From Candidatus Babelota bacterium (GTDB lineage: Bacteria > Babelota > Babeliae > Babelales > UASB340): a stretch of 32,291 bases of DNA. Below are positions 18,828-28,300 of the stretch, one piece after another. The notes below the pieces were generated by a model. That model was given only the letters and a program-made list of their open reading frames with translations. It was not told where the DNA came from and did not search any database. The stretch covers positions 1-32,291 of the forward strand of contig WJIY01000021.1 of NCBI GenBank assembly GCA_014730005.1, in the 5' to 3' direction. The translations under genes and the position numbers were made by a program. Within the stretch, counting starts at the first letter, position 1, and each line of letters begins with the position of its first letter.

Positions 18828-21827
18828 ATGAGTAATAAAGAAAAAAAGAAAAATCCATATCAAGATACTCTTAATCTTCCAAAAACAGAATTTTCAATTC
18901 GTGCAAATGCTGCAAAAAAAGAACCCGAAATTTTAGATAAGTGGAAAGAGGATGATTTATATTTAAAGACTTGGAATAAAAATAAAGAAGAAAAAAAATA
19001 TGTTTTGCATGATGGTCCTCCTTATGCAAATGGCAATATTCATATGGGTCATGTGTTAAATAAAGTTTTAAAAGATTTTGTTACAAAATTTAAAAGAATG
19101 TCTGGATACCACGTCCCCGTAAAGCCTGGTTGGGATTGTCATGGTCTTCCTATTGAATTAAAGGTAATAGCTGATTTTAATAAAACTTCTGAGAATAAAA
19201 AACAACAAACAAAATGGAATAGTGAAGAAAAATTAGCATTAAAAAAGGCATGCAGAGAATATGCAAACAAATGGATAAATATTCAAAAAAAAGAATTTGA
19301 AAATTTAGGTGTTGTAATGAATTGGAATAATCCATACATTACAATGAATCCAAAATATGAAGCAAATATTTTACGAGCATTTGCAATGTTTGTTGATGGT
19401 GGCTATATACAGAGAAAAGGTAAATCGGTTCCATGGTGTGCTTCTTGCCAAACAGTTTTGGCTACAGCTGAAATTGAATATAAAGATCGTAAAGATCCTT
19501 CAATTTATGTTTTGTTTCCTTTTTCAAGCGATATAAGTAAAAAACTTTTTCCCGAAGTTATTCAAGTTAATCCTGATTTAAATATTAATTTTTTAATTTG
19601 GACAACAACTCCTTGGACTTTGCCATTAAATAGAGCTGTAGTTTTAAGCAATGTGGCGCAATATGTTTTATTAAAGCATCCTGAAAAAAATTTAGCCTTC
19701 ATTGTGGCAAAGGATTTAGCAGATAAAATTTGTAGCATTTTGGGAATAGAAAAAGATATTTTAGCTATTTTTAGTTCTAATATTTTTGAAGGCAAAAAGG
19801 TAAAACATCCATTTATCCAAAATTTGCAAGTTCCTGTGATTTTGGATGATAGCGTTTTACTTGATGAAGGAACTGCATGTGTACATACTGCTCCTGGATG
19901 TGGACCCGAAGATTATTTTATAGGTGTAAAAAATAATCTTGAAATTTTTTCTCCTTTATCTGCAGATGGGAAATATACTTTGGGAATAGAGCCTAAAGAT
20001 TTGGAAGGAATGTCTGTTAGAGATGGTCAAATTTGGGTATTGAAAAAGTTGACAGAAAAAAATCGATTGTTACATAAAGCTAATATTAAACACTCATATC
20101 CTCATTGTTGGCGATGTCACACTGGTTTGATATTTAGAGCAACAGATCAATGGTTTTGTAATTTACAAAAAAATAATTTAATTCCTGAGACATTAAAAAC
20201 TATAGAATCTATTGACTTTATTCCTGCTTGGGGGAAAAAGAGATTGGATTCTTTTATTAATAATAGAACAGAATGGTGTATTTCACGTCAAAGAATTTGG
20301 GGTGTGCCAATTCCTGCATTATTATGCAAAAAATGTGATAATGCATATATTTCAAAAGATTTTATTGAAAAAATTGCAACAAACGTTGAGCGTGAAGGTA
20401 TTGAATTTTGGGATAAAACAACAATTGAGCAAATGCAATATCAAAAAATTGTTCCAACTGATTTTAAATGTGAAAAATGCAATAATTCAGATTTGAGTGA
20501 TTTTAAAAAAGAAACTGATATTTTAGATGTATGGTTTGATTCTGGAGTTAGTCACTATGCTGTTTTAGATCAAGATCCAAAAAATTTAGGAGTTCCTGCC
20601 GATATTTATCTTGAAGGGTCAGATCAACATCGTGGATGGTTTCAAAGTTCATTACTTTCTTCGATGATAATAAATAAAAAAACATGTACCAAAGAAATTA
20701 TTACACATGGTTTTGTTGTTGATGCAAAAGGCTATAAGATGTCTAAATCTTTGGGTAATGTAATTTTACCAGATCAAGTTATTAATAAATATAGCCGAGA
20801 TATTTTAAGATTATGGGTGGCAAGTTCTGATTATCATGGTGATATTTCAATTTCTGAGAATATTTTAAAAAATGTTTCAGAAGTTTATCGTAAAATTAGA
20901 AATACCTGTCGATTTATGCTTTCAAATCTTTATGATTTTGATCCTTTAAAAGATGCAGTTGAATATGAGCAATTATTAAAAATTGATCAGTACGCTTTGG
21001 CAAATTTATTCGAATTAAATGATAAAGTATTAAGTTCTTATAATCAGTCAGATTTTGCGGCGGTTTATTATTATTTGAATAATTATTGCTCAAATCAATT
21101 AAGTTCACTTTATTTAGATATTTCAAAAGATCGACTTTATGTAGAAAAAGCTGGTGGACATTTACGTAGATCAGCTCAAACAACAATATATTTAATTTTG
21201 GATGTAATAACTCATCTTATGGCTCCAATAATGTCATTTTTAGCTGAAGAGCTTTCAGATTATTATCAAAGAGTTAAGACAAAATCTATTCATTTACAAT
21301 CTTTTTTGTTTGTTACAAATATTTGGGAACTTTTAAGTAAAAAAGAAATACCTTCGCATTTAAAAGCTATTCATCCGTATGTAAATTTAGCAGATCTTCA
21401 AGCATTTAGTGATATTGTTAAAATGCGCTTGTTTTGGAATATTTTAGAACAATTACGTGATGCAGTATTAAAAGAGCTTGAACAAAAACGTCAGCAAGGA
21501 ATTATAAAACATTCATTGGGGGCTAAAGTTGAAATTTTTATAGAGCCAAGCAGTGATCAAAAACAACAAATTGATAAATTTTTAGTGATTCTTAAAGATT
21601 CAAAAGAGAGTGTTGATAGATTTTTTAAAGATTGGCTTATTGTGTCAAAATGTGATTTTGTAAATCATAAAGAAAATTTATCAAAAACTGATTTTGATTG
21701 GATTTATGTAAAAGTTTCTCGAGCTGATGGTGTTAAATGTCCTAGGTGTTGGCAATGGGAAAAAACAGATCATGAAAATGGTTTGTGTTCGCGATGTTAC
21801 AATATTTTGAATAACACGAACTCGTGA
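18828..21827 (+). CDS. ileS: Isoleucyl-tRNA synthetase
   Basis: DGPPYANGNIHMGHVLNKVLKDF, WDCHGLPIE, YLEGSDQHRGWFQSSLL, KMSKSLGNV, C-terminal zinc motif CPRCWQWEKTDHENGLCSRC. Confidence 0.97.
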   Translation: MSNKEKKKNPYQDTLNLPKTEFSIRANAAKKEPEILDKWKEDDLYLKTWNKNKEEKKYVLHDGPPYANGNIHMGHVLNKVLKDFVTKFKRMSGYHVPVKPGWDCHGLPIELKVIADFNKTSENKKQQTKWNSEEKLALKKACREYANKWINIQKKEFENLGVVMNWNNPYITMNPKYEANILRAFAMFVDGGYIQRKGKSVPWCASCQTVLATAEIEYKDRKDPSIYVLFPFSSDISKKLFPEVIQVNPDLNINFLIWTTTPWTLPLNRAVVLSNVAQYVLLKHPEKNLAFIVAKDLADKICSILGIEKDILAIFSSNIFEGKKVKHPFIQNLQVPVILDDSVLLDEGTACVHTAPGCGPEDYFIGVKNNLEIFSPLSADGKYTLGIEPKDLEGMSVRDGQIWVLKKLTEKNRLLHKANIKHSYPHCWRCHTGLIFRATDQWFCNLQKNNLIPETLKTIESIDFIPAWGKKRLDSFINNRTEWCISRQRIWGVPIPALLCKKCDNAYISKDFIEKIATNVEREGIEFWDKTTIEQMQYQKIVPTDFKCEKCNNSDLSDFKKETDILDVWFDSGVSHYAVLDQDPKNLGVPADIYLEGSDQHRGWFQSSLLSSMIINKKTCTKEIITHGFVVDAKGYKMSKSLGNVILPDQVINKYSRDILRLWVASSDYHGDISISENILKNVSEVYRKIRNTCRFMLSNLYDFDPLKDAVEYEQLLKIDQYALANLFELNDKVLSSYNQSDFAAVYYYLNNYCSNQLSSLYLDISKDRLYVEKAGGHLRRSAQTTIYLILDVITHLMAPIMSFLAEELSDYYQRVKTKSIHLQSFLFVTNIWELLSKKEIPSHLKAIHPYVNLADLQAFSDIVKMRLFWNILEQLRDAVLKELEQKRQQGIIKHSLGAKVEIFIEPSSDQKQQIDKFLVILKDSKESVDRFFKDWLIVSKCDFVNHKENLSKTDFDWIYVKVSRADGVKCPRCWQWEKTDHENGLCSRCYNILNNTNS

Positions 21828-22024
21828 TTTAAAAAATAACTTTTATAATTATTTTGCTCAGATATTTTAATAAATAAAGTGTTTACCCTAAATAATGATT
21901 TTTGAAGCATCGATCTCTGAATATACGATGCAAATTTCCGGATTTGGGATTATCATTGTAAGAATTTTTTGTTATTTTTTTTCCAAAATAGGTGTTAATA
22001 AAACGTAGAAGTTATAGAAATATT

Positions 22025-22056
22025 TAATAAGGAAGGTTACTTAACCTTCCTTATTA
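22025..22056. terminator. Perfect hairpin between convergent ileS and 22064..22879, probable bidirectional terminator
   Basis: TAATAAGGAAGGTTA (22025-22039) CT TAACCTTCCTTATTA (22042-22056): 15-nt perfect inverted repeat. Confidence 0.8.
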
Positions 22057-22063
22057 TTAAAGT

Positions 22064-22879
22064 TTAGGAAATTTCTAATTGTTCAATATTTAAATTAAGA
22101 AACTCTGTCCATTTATCTTTGTCAGATTTTTCTTTTTCACATATTTGATTTAATAATTTAAATATTTCAACAAATACATCTCTATTATTTCCTTGAAATA
22201 TTTTAATATTATCTTCTTGAGTACATAACGTCTTTATATTTTTATCTACCGGACGAAAGTAAATTGTAGTCGAAGAAAGAAAGGAAGTGTAGGGAGTTGT
22301 AACCCAATCAGGACATGAAAAATCATTTTTTACTTTAGTTTCACTTATTTTAAACCAACTATCAACTTGATTGATTACTTCATTAAAGTTGGGACAAATT
22401 CTTTGTAATTTTTGACGCCACCAATATAAAAATTTATTTAAATAGATATTATACGAATCAAAATATTTTTTATATCCATCGTCAATTTTTTTTAAGCTAT
22501 AAATATCTTGAGTTATTCTTATTAAACATATTGTCATTGCTTTAAAATAATTGGTTATATCTTCGAATTCAGGATTTTTGAGGTTTATTTTATAATAATT
22601 ATTTCTTGCTAATATATACCAAAAAAATGGATTTGCTTTATCTTCTGCTTGTTTTTGTACCCAATTGTAAATTTCTTTTGTAGGATCTTTTTCTAATTTT
22701 TTATATAAAATATCTCTAATTTCTTGATACTGGTGTTCTTCTAAATATTCGTTCAATTGTTTAATCGTTGGATTTTCTACTTTTTCTGTTTCTGTATCGG
22801 GTGGCATTAGCTTTATATTATTAAATGAGACAAAAAATATACATGATAAAGTAATTATATTCAGCTTATTTTTGATCAT
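22064..22879 (-). CDS. Exported protein of unknown function
   Basis: AAGGAG upstream of ATG; N-terminus MIKNKLNIITLSCIFFVSFNNIKL. Lies 35 nt downstream of the 22915..25191 gene on the same strand. Confidence 0.7.
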   Translation of the reverse strand: MIKNKLNIITLSCIFFVSFNNIKLMPPDTETEKVENPTIKQLNEYLEEHQYQEIRDILYKKLEKDPTKEIYNWVQKQAEDKANPFFWYILARNNYYKINLKNPEFEDITNYFKAMTICLIRITQDIYSLKKIDDGYKKYFDSYNIYLNKFLYWWRQKLQRICPNFNEVINQVDSWFKISETKVKNDFSCPDWVTTPYTSFLSSTTIYFRPVDKNIKTLCTQEDNIKIFQGNNRDVFVEIFKLLNQICEKEKSDKDKWTEFLNLNIEQLEIS

Positions 22880-22914
22880 GTTTTTCTCCTTTTTTTAAAA
22901 AAATTAAACATTTA

Positions 22915-25191
22915 TTACTTTGATGTGATATCTTTAAGTTGCCATTTTTTATCTAAACTTCCTTTATTTGAATCTAAATAAACGGAACCATCGGATTTTT
23001 GTGCTCCAAGTTGTAAGCCTTCTAATGTTTGCAAATAAATTGGATTAGTGAATGCTTTTTCAATTTCACTTGTATCTTGTTTATTTAATTGATTAACAAC
23101 TTTAAATATTGTTGCTTCTTGAGGTGTTGAAACAGATGCTGTTAAAAATGATTTATTTTCATCGATTTGTTTTGATGTTATATACATTTCATTTAATATA
23201 GATTTAATTATAATTTCCTGATTAAATTTTAAAGGGGCGGAGGAATTTGGATTTTTTGGATCGATGAAAGAAAAACTTTCGGGCCAAGTTGTTGTTGCGG
23301 CAATTACATTGTTTTCAGGATTTACAGTTAAATATTTTGAAAAAAAACTTTCTAATGCGATTGGTGAATTTAAGGTTCTTACTTCTTTTGTTTTTTTATA
23401 TGTTGTATTTGGTTTATTTGCATTATATACAATAGCCCAAATATCACCAGTTGAACTTATTGAGACATAATTAATATGTCTTGCTGGACCGATTTCTTGA
23501 AATTTATTATTTTTCCATTTATAAACTTTGAATTCTCCAATTCCCCAGATTTCTTTTCCTACAGCAATTTGTTTTAAGCTTATTCCTGGAATTAAAATCC
23601 AATTGATATCATTTTTTGAATTAGCTTTTGCAAGTAAACGAAAAACCTGATTTTCTGTGGAAATAGCCCATACATCTGCTTGACTAGCTGATATTTGTTT
23701 GAATTTTTGTGTACCAATAGGTTGTAATGTTTTTGTTTCCAGATTTGTTTGAAATACATTTTTGTTTGTATCGATTAGCCAGATGCGATTTTTATTTTCG
23801 ATACTTACATCTAAAAAATTAGAATTGAAAAGTTGTGTTATTTGTCCTGAATAAATAAATGGGATTGATTGTTTAATTTCAAGTAGATATAATTTATTTT
23901 CATTACTTATAATTATTATTGTGCCATCACTACCTATAGCAACGTCTTTTAATTCTATATTTTTGATAACTACGGGCAAAAAATTATTTGCTTGTTCATT
24001 CCAAATAAATAAATTTTGCAGCATATTTATCCCAAGAGTTATTCCATTATTCGTGGCTATTTTAGTTAAATCGCCTGGAACTTTTTTGAATCCTATTTCA
24101 TTTAAATCTTGTTGGATATTTTCTTCTGTCGCGACAGTTTTTTTACCAATTAAAAGTTCTTTTTTGGTAGGAATTTGAATCTTTTCGCCTTCAAGATATG
24201 TATGCTGATATGTATTAGGACCGAATTTGTAAGTTATTTCGAGTTGTTTGATTATATTTGAATTTGGATGCGTTAATCCAATATTACCGAAGACTTCATT
24301 GAAATTATTTTCTATAGTTATTCCATCATCCAAAGTTCGGATAGTATTTTTGGGATTTTTAATTAATCCATTTAAATAATCAACGATATCTGTGTTTTTG
24401 ATTTTTTTTGTTTTAAATGCGACCGTTAATAATGGATTTATATTTCCTTTTTCAGGAGGAACAACTTTATAGATATAAAATTTTTCGCTATCTTCGGCTT
24501 TTTTAGTGCTTCCTTCAACAACGCCTATTTGTGTTGGATATTTTGTATCATAAAGATATTTATTACTTTTTAATGATTTTAAAGTAATTATACCTGTTTC
24601 TTTAACATCCCCTTTAATTTCCCAATGAGCTGCAGGATCTGTTTTTTTAGTAACAAGATATGAAAAGTAATACTTTTTTGCTCCTTGCGCTATTGCCCAA
24701 CCTGCTTTTTTATTAACTCCTAAATAATAAGCAGCTTCTTGTGCAAAAGGGGTAAGACTTTGAAATGTAACTGTGTCACCGGATTTTATTATTTCTCCAT
24801 GGTGGCCATTTAATTTTTCTATTTTAAAAATAAATTGTTTATTAAAATTTTCTAACTTGTTTTTTGTGTGTACCCATAAACTTTTATCAGCTTCCAAGAA
24901 AGATTTGGTTCTTTTATTTTGTAAAACAACATTTTCTCCAGAACGGATTTTATCATCTAACACTCCATAAGTTGCATTTAAAATTTCTAATTTTACACCA
25001 ACATCTTCAAGTTGAGTTGGTATTTGCATGGGAAATTGTGAAAAAGATTTTTTAGTTGAAACTTTTAAAGTGTTTTCAGGTGTTGAGATTTCAGGAATTG
25101 ATTCTTTTATATTTTCTGTTTGTGTACAAAAATACATTTGTGAGATGTTTATTAAAATCAAAAATATTATTTTTTTTAGATTGACTATCAT
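22915..25191 (-). CDS. Exported mosaic protein: beta-trefoil-like modules, DUF3395-like domain, tectonin-type beta-propeller
   Basis: ATG at 25191 after AGAGGAA (ORF-track start is 25218). Trefoil-like repeats (SGENVVLQNKRTKSFLEADKS; SGDTVTFQSLTPFAQEAAYYLGV). About six tectonin-like blades (LKDVAIGSDGTIIIISNENKLYLLE; FKQISASQADVWAISTENQVFRL; LKQIAVGKEIWGIGEFKVYKWK). Confidence 0.75.
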   Translation of the reverse strand: MIVNLKKIIFLILINISQMYFCTQTENIKESIPEISTPENTLKVSTKKSFSQFPMQIPTQLEDVGVKLEILNATYGVLDDKIRSGENVVLQNKRTKSFLEADKSLWVHTKNKLENFNKQFIFKIEKLNGHHGEIIKSGDTVTFQSLTPFAQEAAYYLGVNKKAGWAIAQGAKKYYFSYLVTKKTDPAAHWEIKGDVKETGIITLKSLKSNKYLYDTKYPTQIGVVEGSTKKAEDSEKFYIYKVVPPEKGNINPLLTVAFKTKKIKNTDIVDYLNGLIKNPKNTIRTLDDGITIENNFNEVFGNIGLTHPNSNIIKQLEITYKFGPNTYQHTYLEGEKIQIPTKKELLIGKKTVATEENIQQDLNEIGFKKVPGDLTKIATNNGITLGINMLQNLFIWNEQANNFLPVVIKNIELKDVAIGSDGTIIIISNENKLYLLEIKQSIPFIYSGQITQLFNSNFLDVSIENKNRIWLIDTNKNVFQTNLETKTLQPIGTQKFKQISASQADVWAISTENQVFRLLAKANSKNDINWILIPGISLKQIAVGKEIWGIGEFKVYKWKNNKFQEIGPARHINYVSISSTGDIWAIVYNANKPNTTYKKTKEVRTLNSPIALESFFSKYLTVNPENNVIAATTTWPESFSFIDPKNPNSSAPLKFNQEIIIKSILNEMYITSKQIDENKSFLTASVSTPQEATIFKVVNQLNKQDTSEIEKAFTNPIYLQTLEGLQLGAQKSDGSVYLDSNKGSLDKKWQLKDITSK

Positions 25192-25387
25192 TATAATTCC
25201 TCTATTCCTGTGTATCAAAATTAATAATTTAAAATTGATAATAATGATGCAAAAACATTATGGCATTTTGTTATATGTGTTAGTCAATAATATTAATTAA
25301 AAAGTTTTTTTAAAAATTATAGAAAAATAAGGATTTAAATGTTTATTCTTTTTAAAAATATCAGATGTAGTCACAGGAGGATTTTTA

Positions 25388-28300
25388 ATGATTTTTAAAA
25401 AAATATTTTATTTTTTTTCTTTATTAACTTTGTTATTAAATATAACTATTTATGAACAAACACTAAATTCACAGACTGCAAAACTTTTAAGAATTACAAA
25501 TGATACAGAATATCAAATATTATTTGAAGAAAGTGTTATTGTTCCTCCACGTAAAACTCTTTCAAGTGCACCTTTACCCGCAACAATTCCAAAAGAGCAA
25601 CCTGGAATTTCGATTCAAGGAACAGGAAAAAGAGTAGAACCTTTTTTTACAGGACAGGTTATTGATCTGTATCCGCTTTTGGGGATGGGGTGGGGTTGGT
25701 TAGATGAAGAATATTTACGAGCACAAGTAACAGTTGTTTTTCAAGCAAAAACTGAATCTGATATAAGAATTGCTTTGCATAATAAATTTTCTACTGATCC
25801 TATCTATGTAATTATTATTGGAGGTGATGGTAATACACGTTCTTCGATTTTAAAAAATGGTGTTGTAAAATCAAGTATTACAAGAGATGAAAATCCTGAT
25901 GCGATGGTAAGTATTATAAGGGGACAAGAATCGGGAGCTTACATTCCTTTTTGGATTTGTTTTGATAAAGGTTTAATTTTAGTAGGAAAAGGGTGGCCGG
26001 GAGATAATATTTTTCTTTCTTGGAAAGATCCTAAACCAAATTTATTTATAAATAAAATTGGTTTAGGGAGTGGAAGTCAACAAGTAAGATATACAAATGT
26101 TTTACTTTTGCCACCAGTTATTACTTTTCCTCCAACGGCCTCATATGATAGTATTCCGGTTAAACCTATTGAAGAAAAAAAAGAAGAAGTTCAATTAAGT
26201 TCGGATAAATTTATTCGGTATGGAAGTATTGTAAGAATCAAACATATACAAAGCGATCAAGGTTTAAAAGTTTATGTTCCAACTCCAAAAGTGATAGTTG
26301 CAGGCCAATCAGATTTATGGACTATAAAAGGTCCGCATGGTAAACCAGATTCTTATCGATACGGCGAACAAATTCGATCCGGTTCTGTAATTAGATTAGA
26401 AAATCTACATTCTAAACAAAATTTGAATTTTAAAGAAAATGTTGAGGTTGTAGGACAAGGTGGCATTGGGAATGATTATGATAATTGGATTGTCGATATT
26501 CCTGAAACAAAAAAAGGAAGTATTCTTGAAGTTGGAAAAAATTTTTATTTGATTAATGAACAAACAAAAAAGAATTTAGTTTTTTCAGGAGGATCTTTGG
26601 TTTCAGCATTAGATGTAAAAGATAATTCTGCTTTATGGAAAATCAGTTTTAATCAAGATCCCATTACAAGTATAGATTTACCTACAGGTTCGATAATTGC
26701 ATTGAAAACGAATGAAAATAAATATTTATCAGTTCAACCAAAAGCAACAGATGTTCAAGCTCCTATGCGATATGGTGACAATATTATTTTAAAGAATACT
26801 AAAGATATTATCATTGAGGGGGAATCTAAAATTATAGAACAATATTTAGCAGCTGATGGAGCACAAAGAGTTTTTGCATCACCTAAACAACAACGTTGGA
26901 AAATTTTAAATTTTACTGATCCTAGTTCGTTAGAAGAGATTAGATATGGTGATATTGTTATTTTGCAAACGACGTTTGAAAAATTTTTGGGTAAAATTGA
27001 TAAAGATCAATTAATTCCGGCATTTGAAAAACCTGTAAGAGCAATTTCCTTTGTCATAACTGATCCCCAAAATCCATTGAATCGAAATGTTGTTTTAAAA
27101 GGAGATAAGGTTGCTTTTGAATCTATTGGAAGATCATATATAAGCAATTTGATTGGAACAACTATTTCTTTGAAACAATACATTGGTACAAATGAAATTT
27201 GGGAAATTATAAAAGAAGGGGAAGAAATAAAAGGAGAAGTATCTAGAGTTTTAGTGGATCCAAAAAATTCTTCTAGCCAAAATTTTGCTTCGAGATTTAG
27301 AGTTTTACGATCTGGTGAAGAAATTGGTTTGCAGTCAATGTTTAATAATAAAAATCTTACATCCTCTAAAAAATATGGATGGGAATTGATTACACAAAAG
27401 TCAGATTTATTTTATAAAAATGATAAATCGCAAAAATTTCTTATTCAAAAAATAGGCGAAGATTATTTTTTAGTTAGCTTATCAACAAATGGTGTTATAG
27501 ATTATGAGGGTAAAACAGGGAGTTTAGGAAAACCTAATAAATATACTGCTAATACAATTTTTAAATTAGAGATTATTTCAAAACCAGATATTGAGATATT
27601 GGAGGCAACATATGGAACATCCCAGAAGGTTTATAATGTTGCAAATATTGTGCAAAGTTTAGTTGATGGATCTAAGTTAATCATTCCTGCGGGTCAAAAA
27701 AGTAAAGTTGATCTTTTTGGTGATCCTACAAGAGGTGAGGAAAAAGTATTAAATATTACATATAAAAAAATAGATCAAGATTTAACAAAAATAGCTATTA
27801 CAGATAATGAACCGTTAATGCTGGGAATTCAAGATGAATTTGCAAAAACGGGGATAGTTAATTTTTCTTCTGGAACAAATGGAGTTTATTTTTGGTTGCC
27901 ATATTCTTTTCGAGTTGCAGGGAGAGGAACTGTTTCATTTTTAACAAACGCAATTGATGATTTATACATTGCTTTTAGTGATAGTGCGGAGCCTGTTTGG
28001 GGAACAGATAAAGAATTTTATGAGATTGGGATAGGTGTAAAAAATAATTCTGAAATTGTGTTACGTAAAAAACATAAATCAAATCAACTATCTTATGCTT
28101 CCACCCCAGATGTTATTTCAAGTGATGGTAAATTTCAAAAATATTGGGTAAGTGTAAATAATGGCATTGTTCTTGTTGGGAAGGGTGAAATAGGACAAGG
28201 ATTGTTACTTGCATATAAAGATTTGGACTCTATATTAAATATTAATACTATTGGTGTTAGTAATGGTGAAAAAGCTGTTGAGTATAAAGAGTTTAATTTT

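Noticed and set aside
19562-21186. ORFs 19562-19795 (-), 20212-20496 (+) and 20914-21186 (-)
   Set aside because: Nested in ileS, whose motifs confirm the coding frame; considered shadow ORFs.
21907-21931. GCATCG...CGATGC 6-nt stem downstream of ileS
   Set aside because: Short stem, no following T-run; the perfect hairpin at 22025-22056 is a better terminator candidate.
23264-25300. Plus-strand ORFs 23264-23470, 23921-24178, 24773-24970, 24864-25055 and 25028-25300
   Set aside because: Antisense to the 22915..25191 gene (25028-25300 only partly); no independent support.
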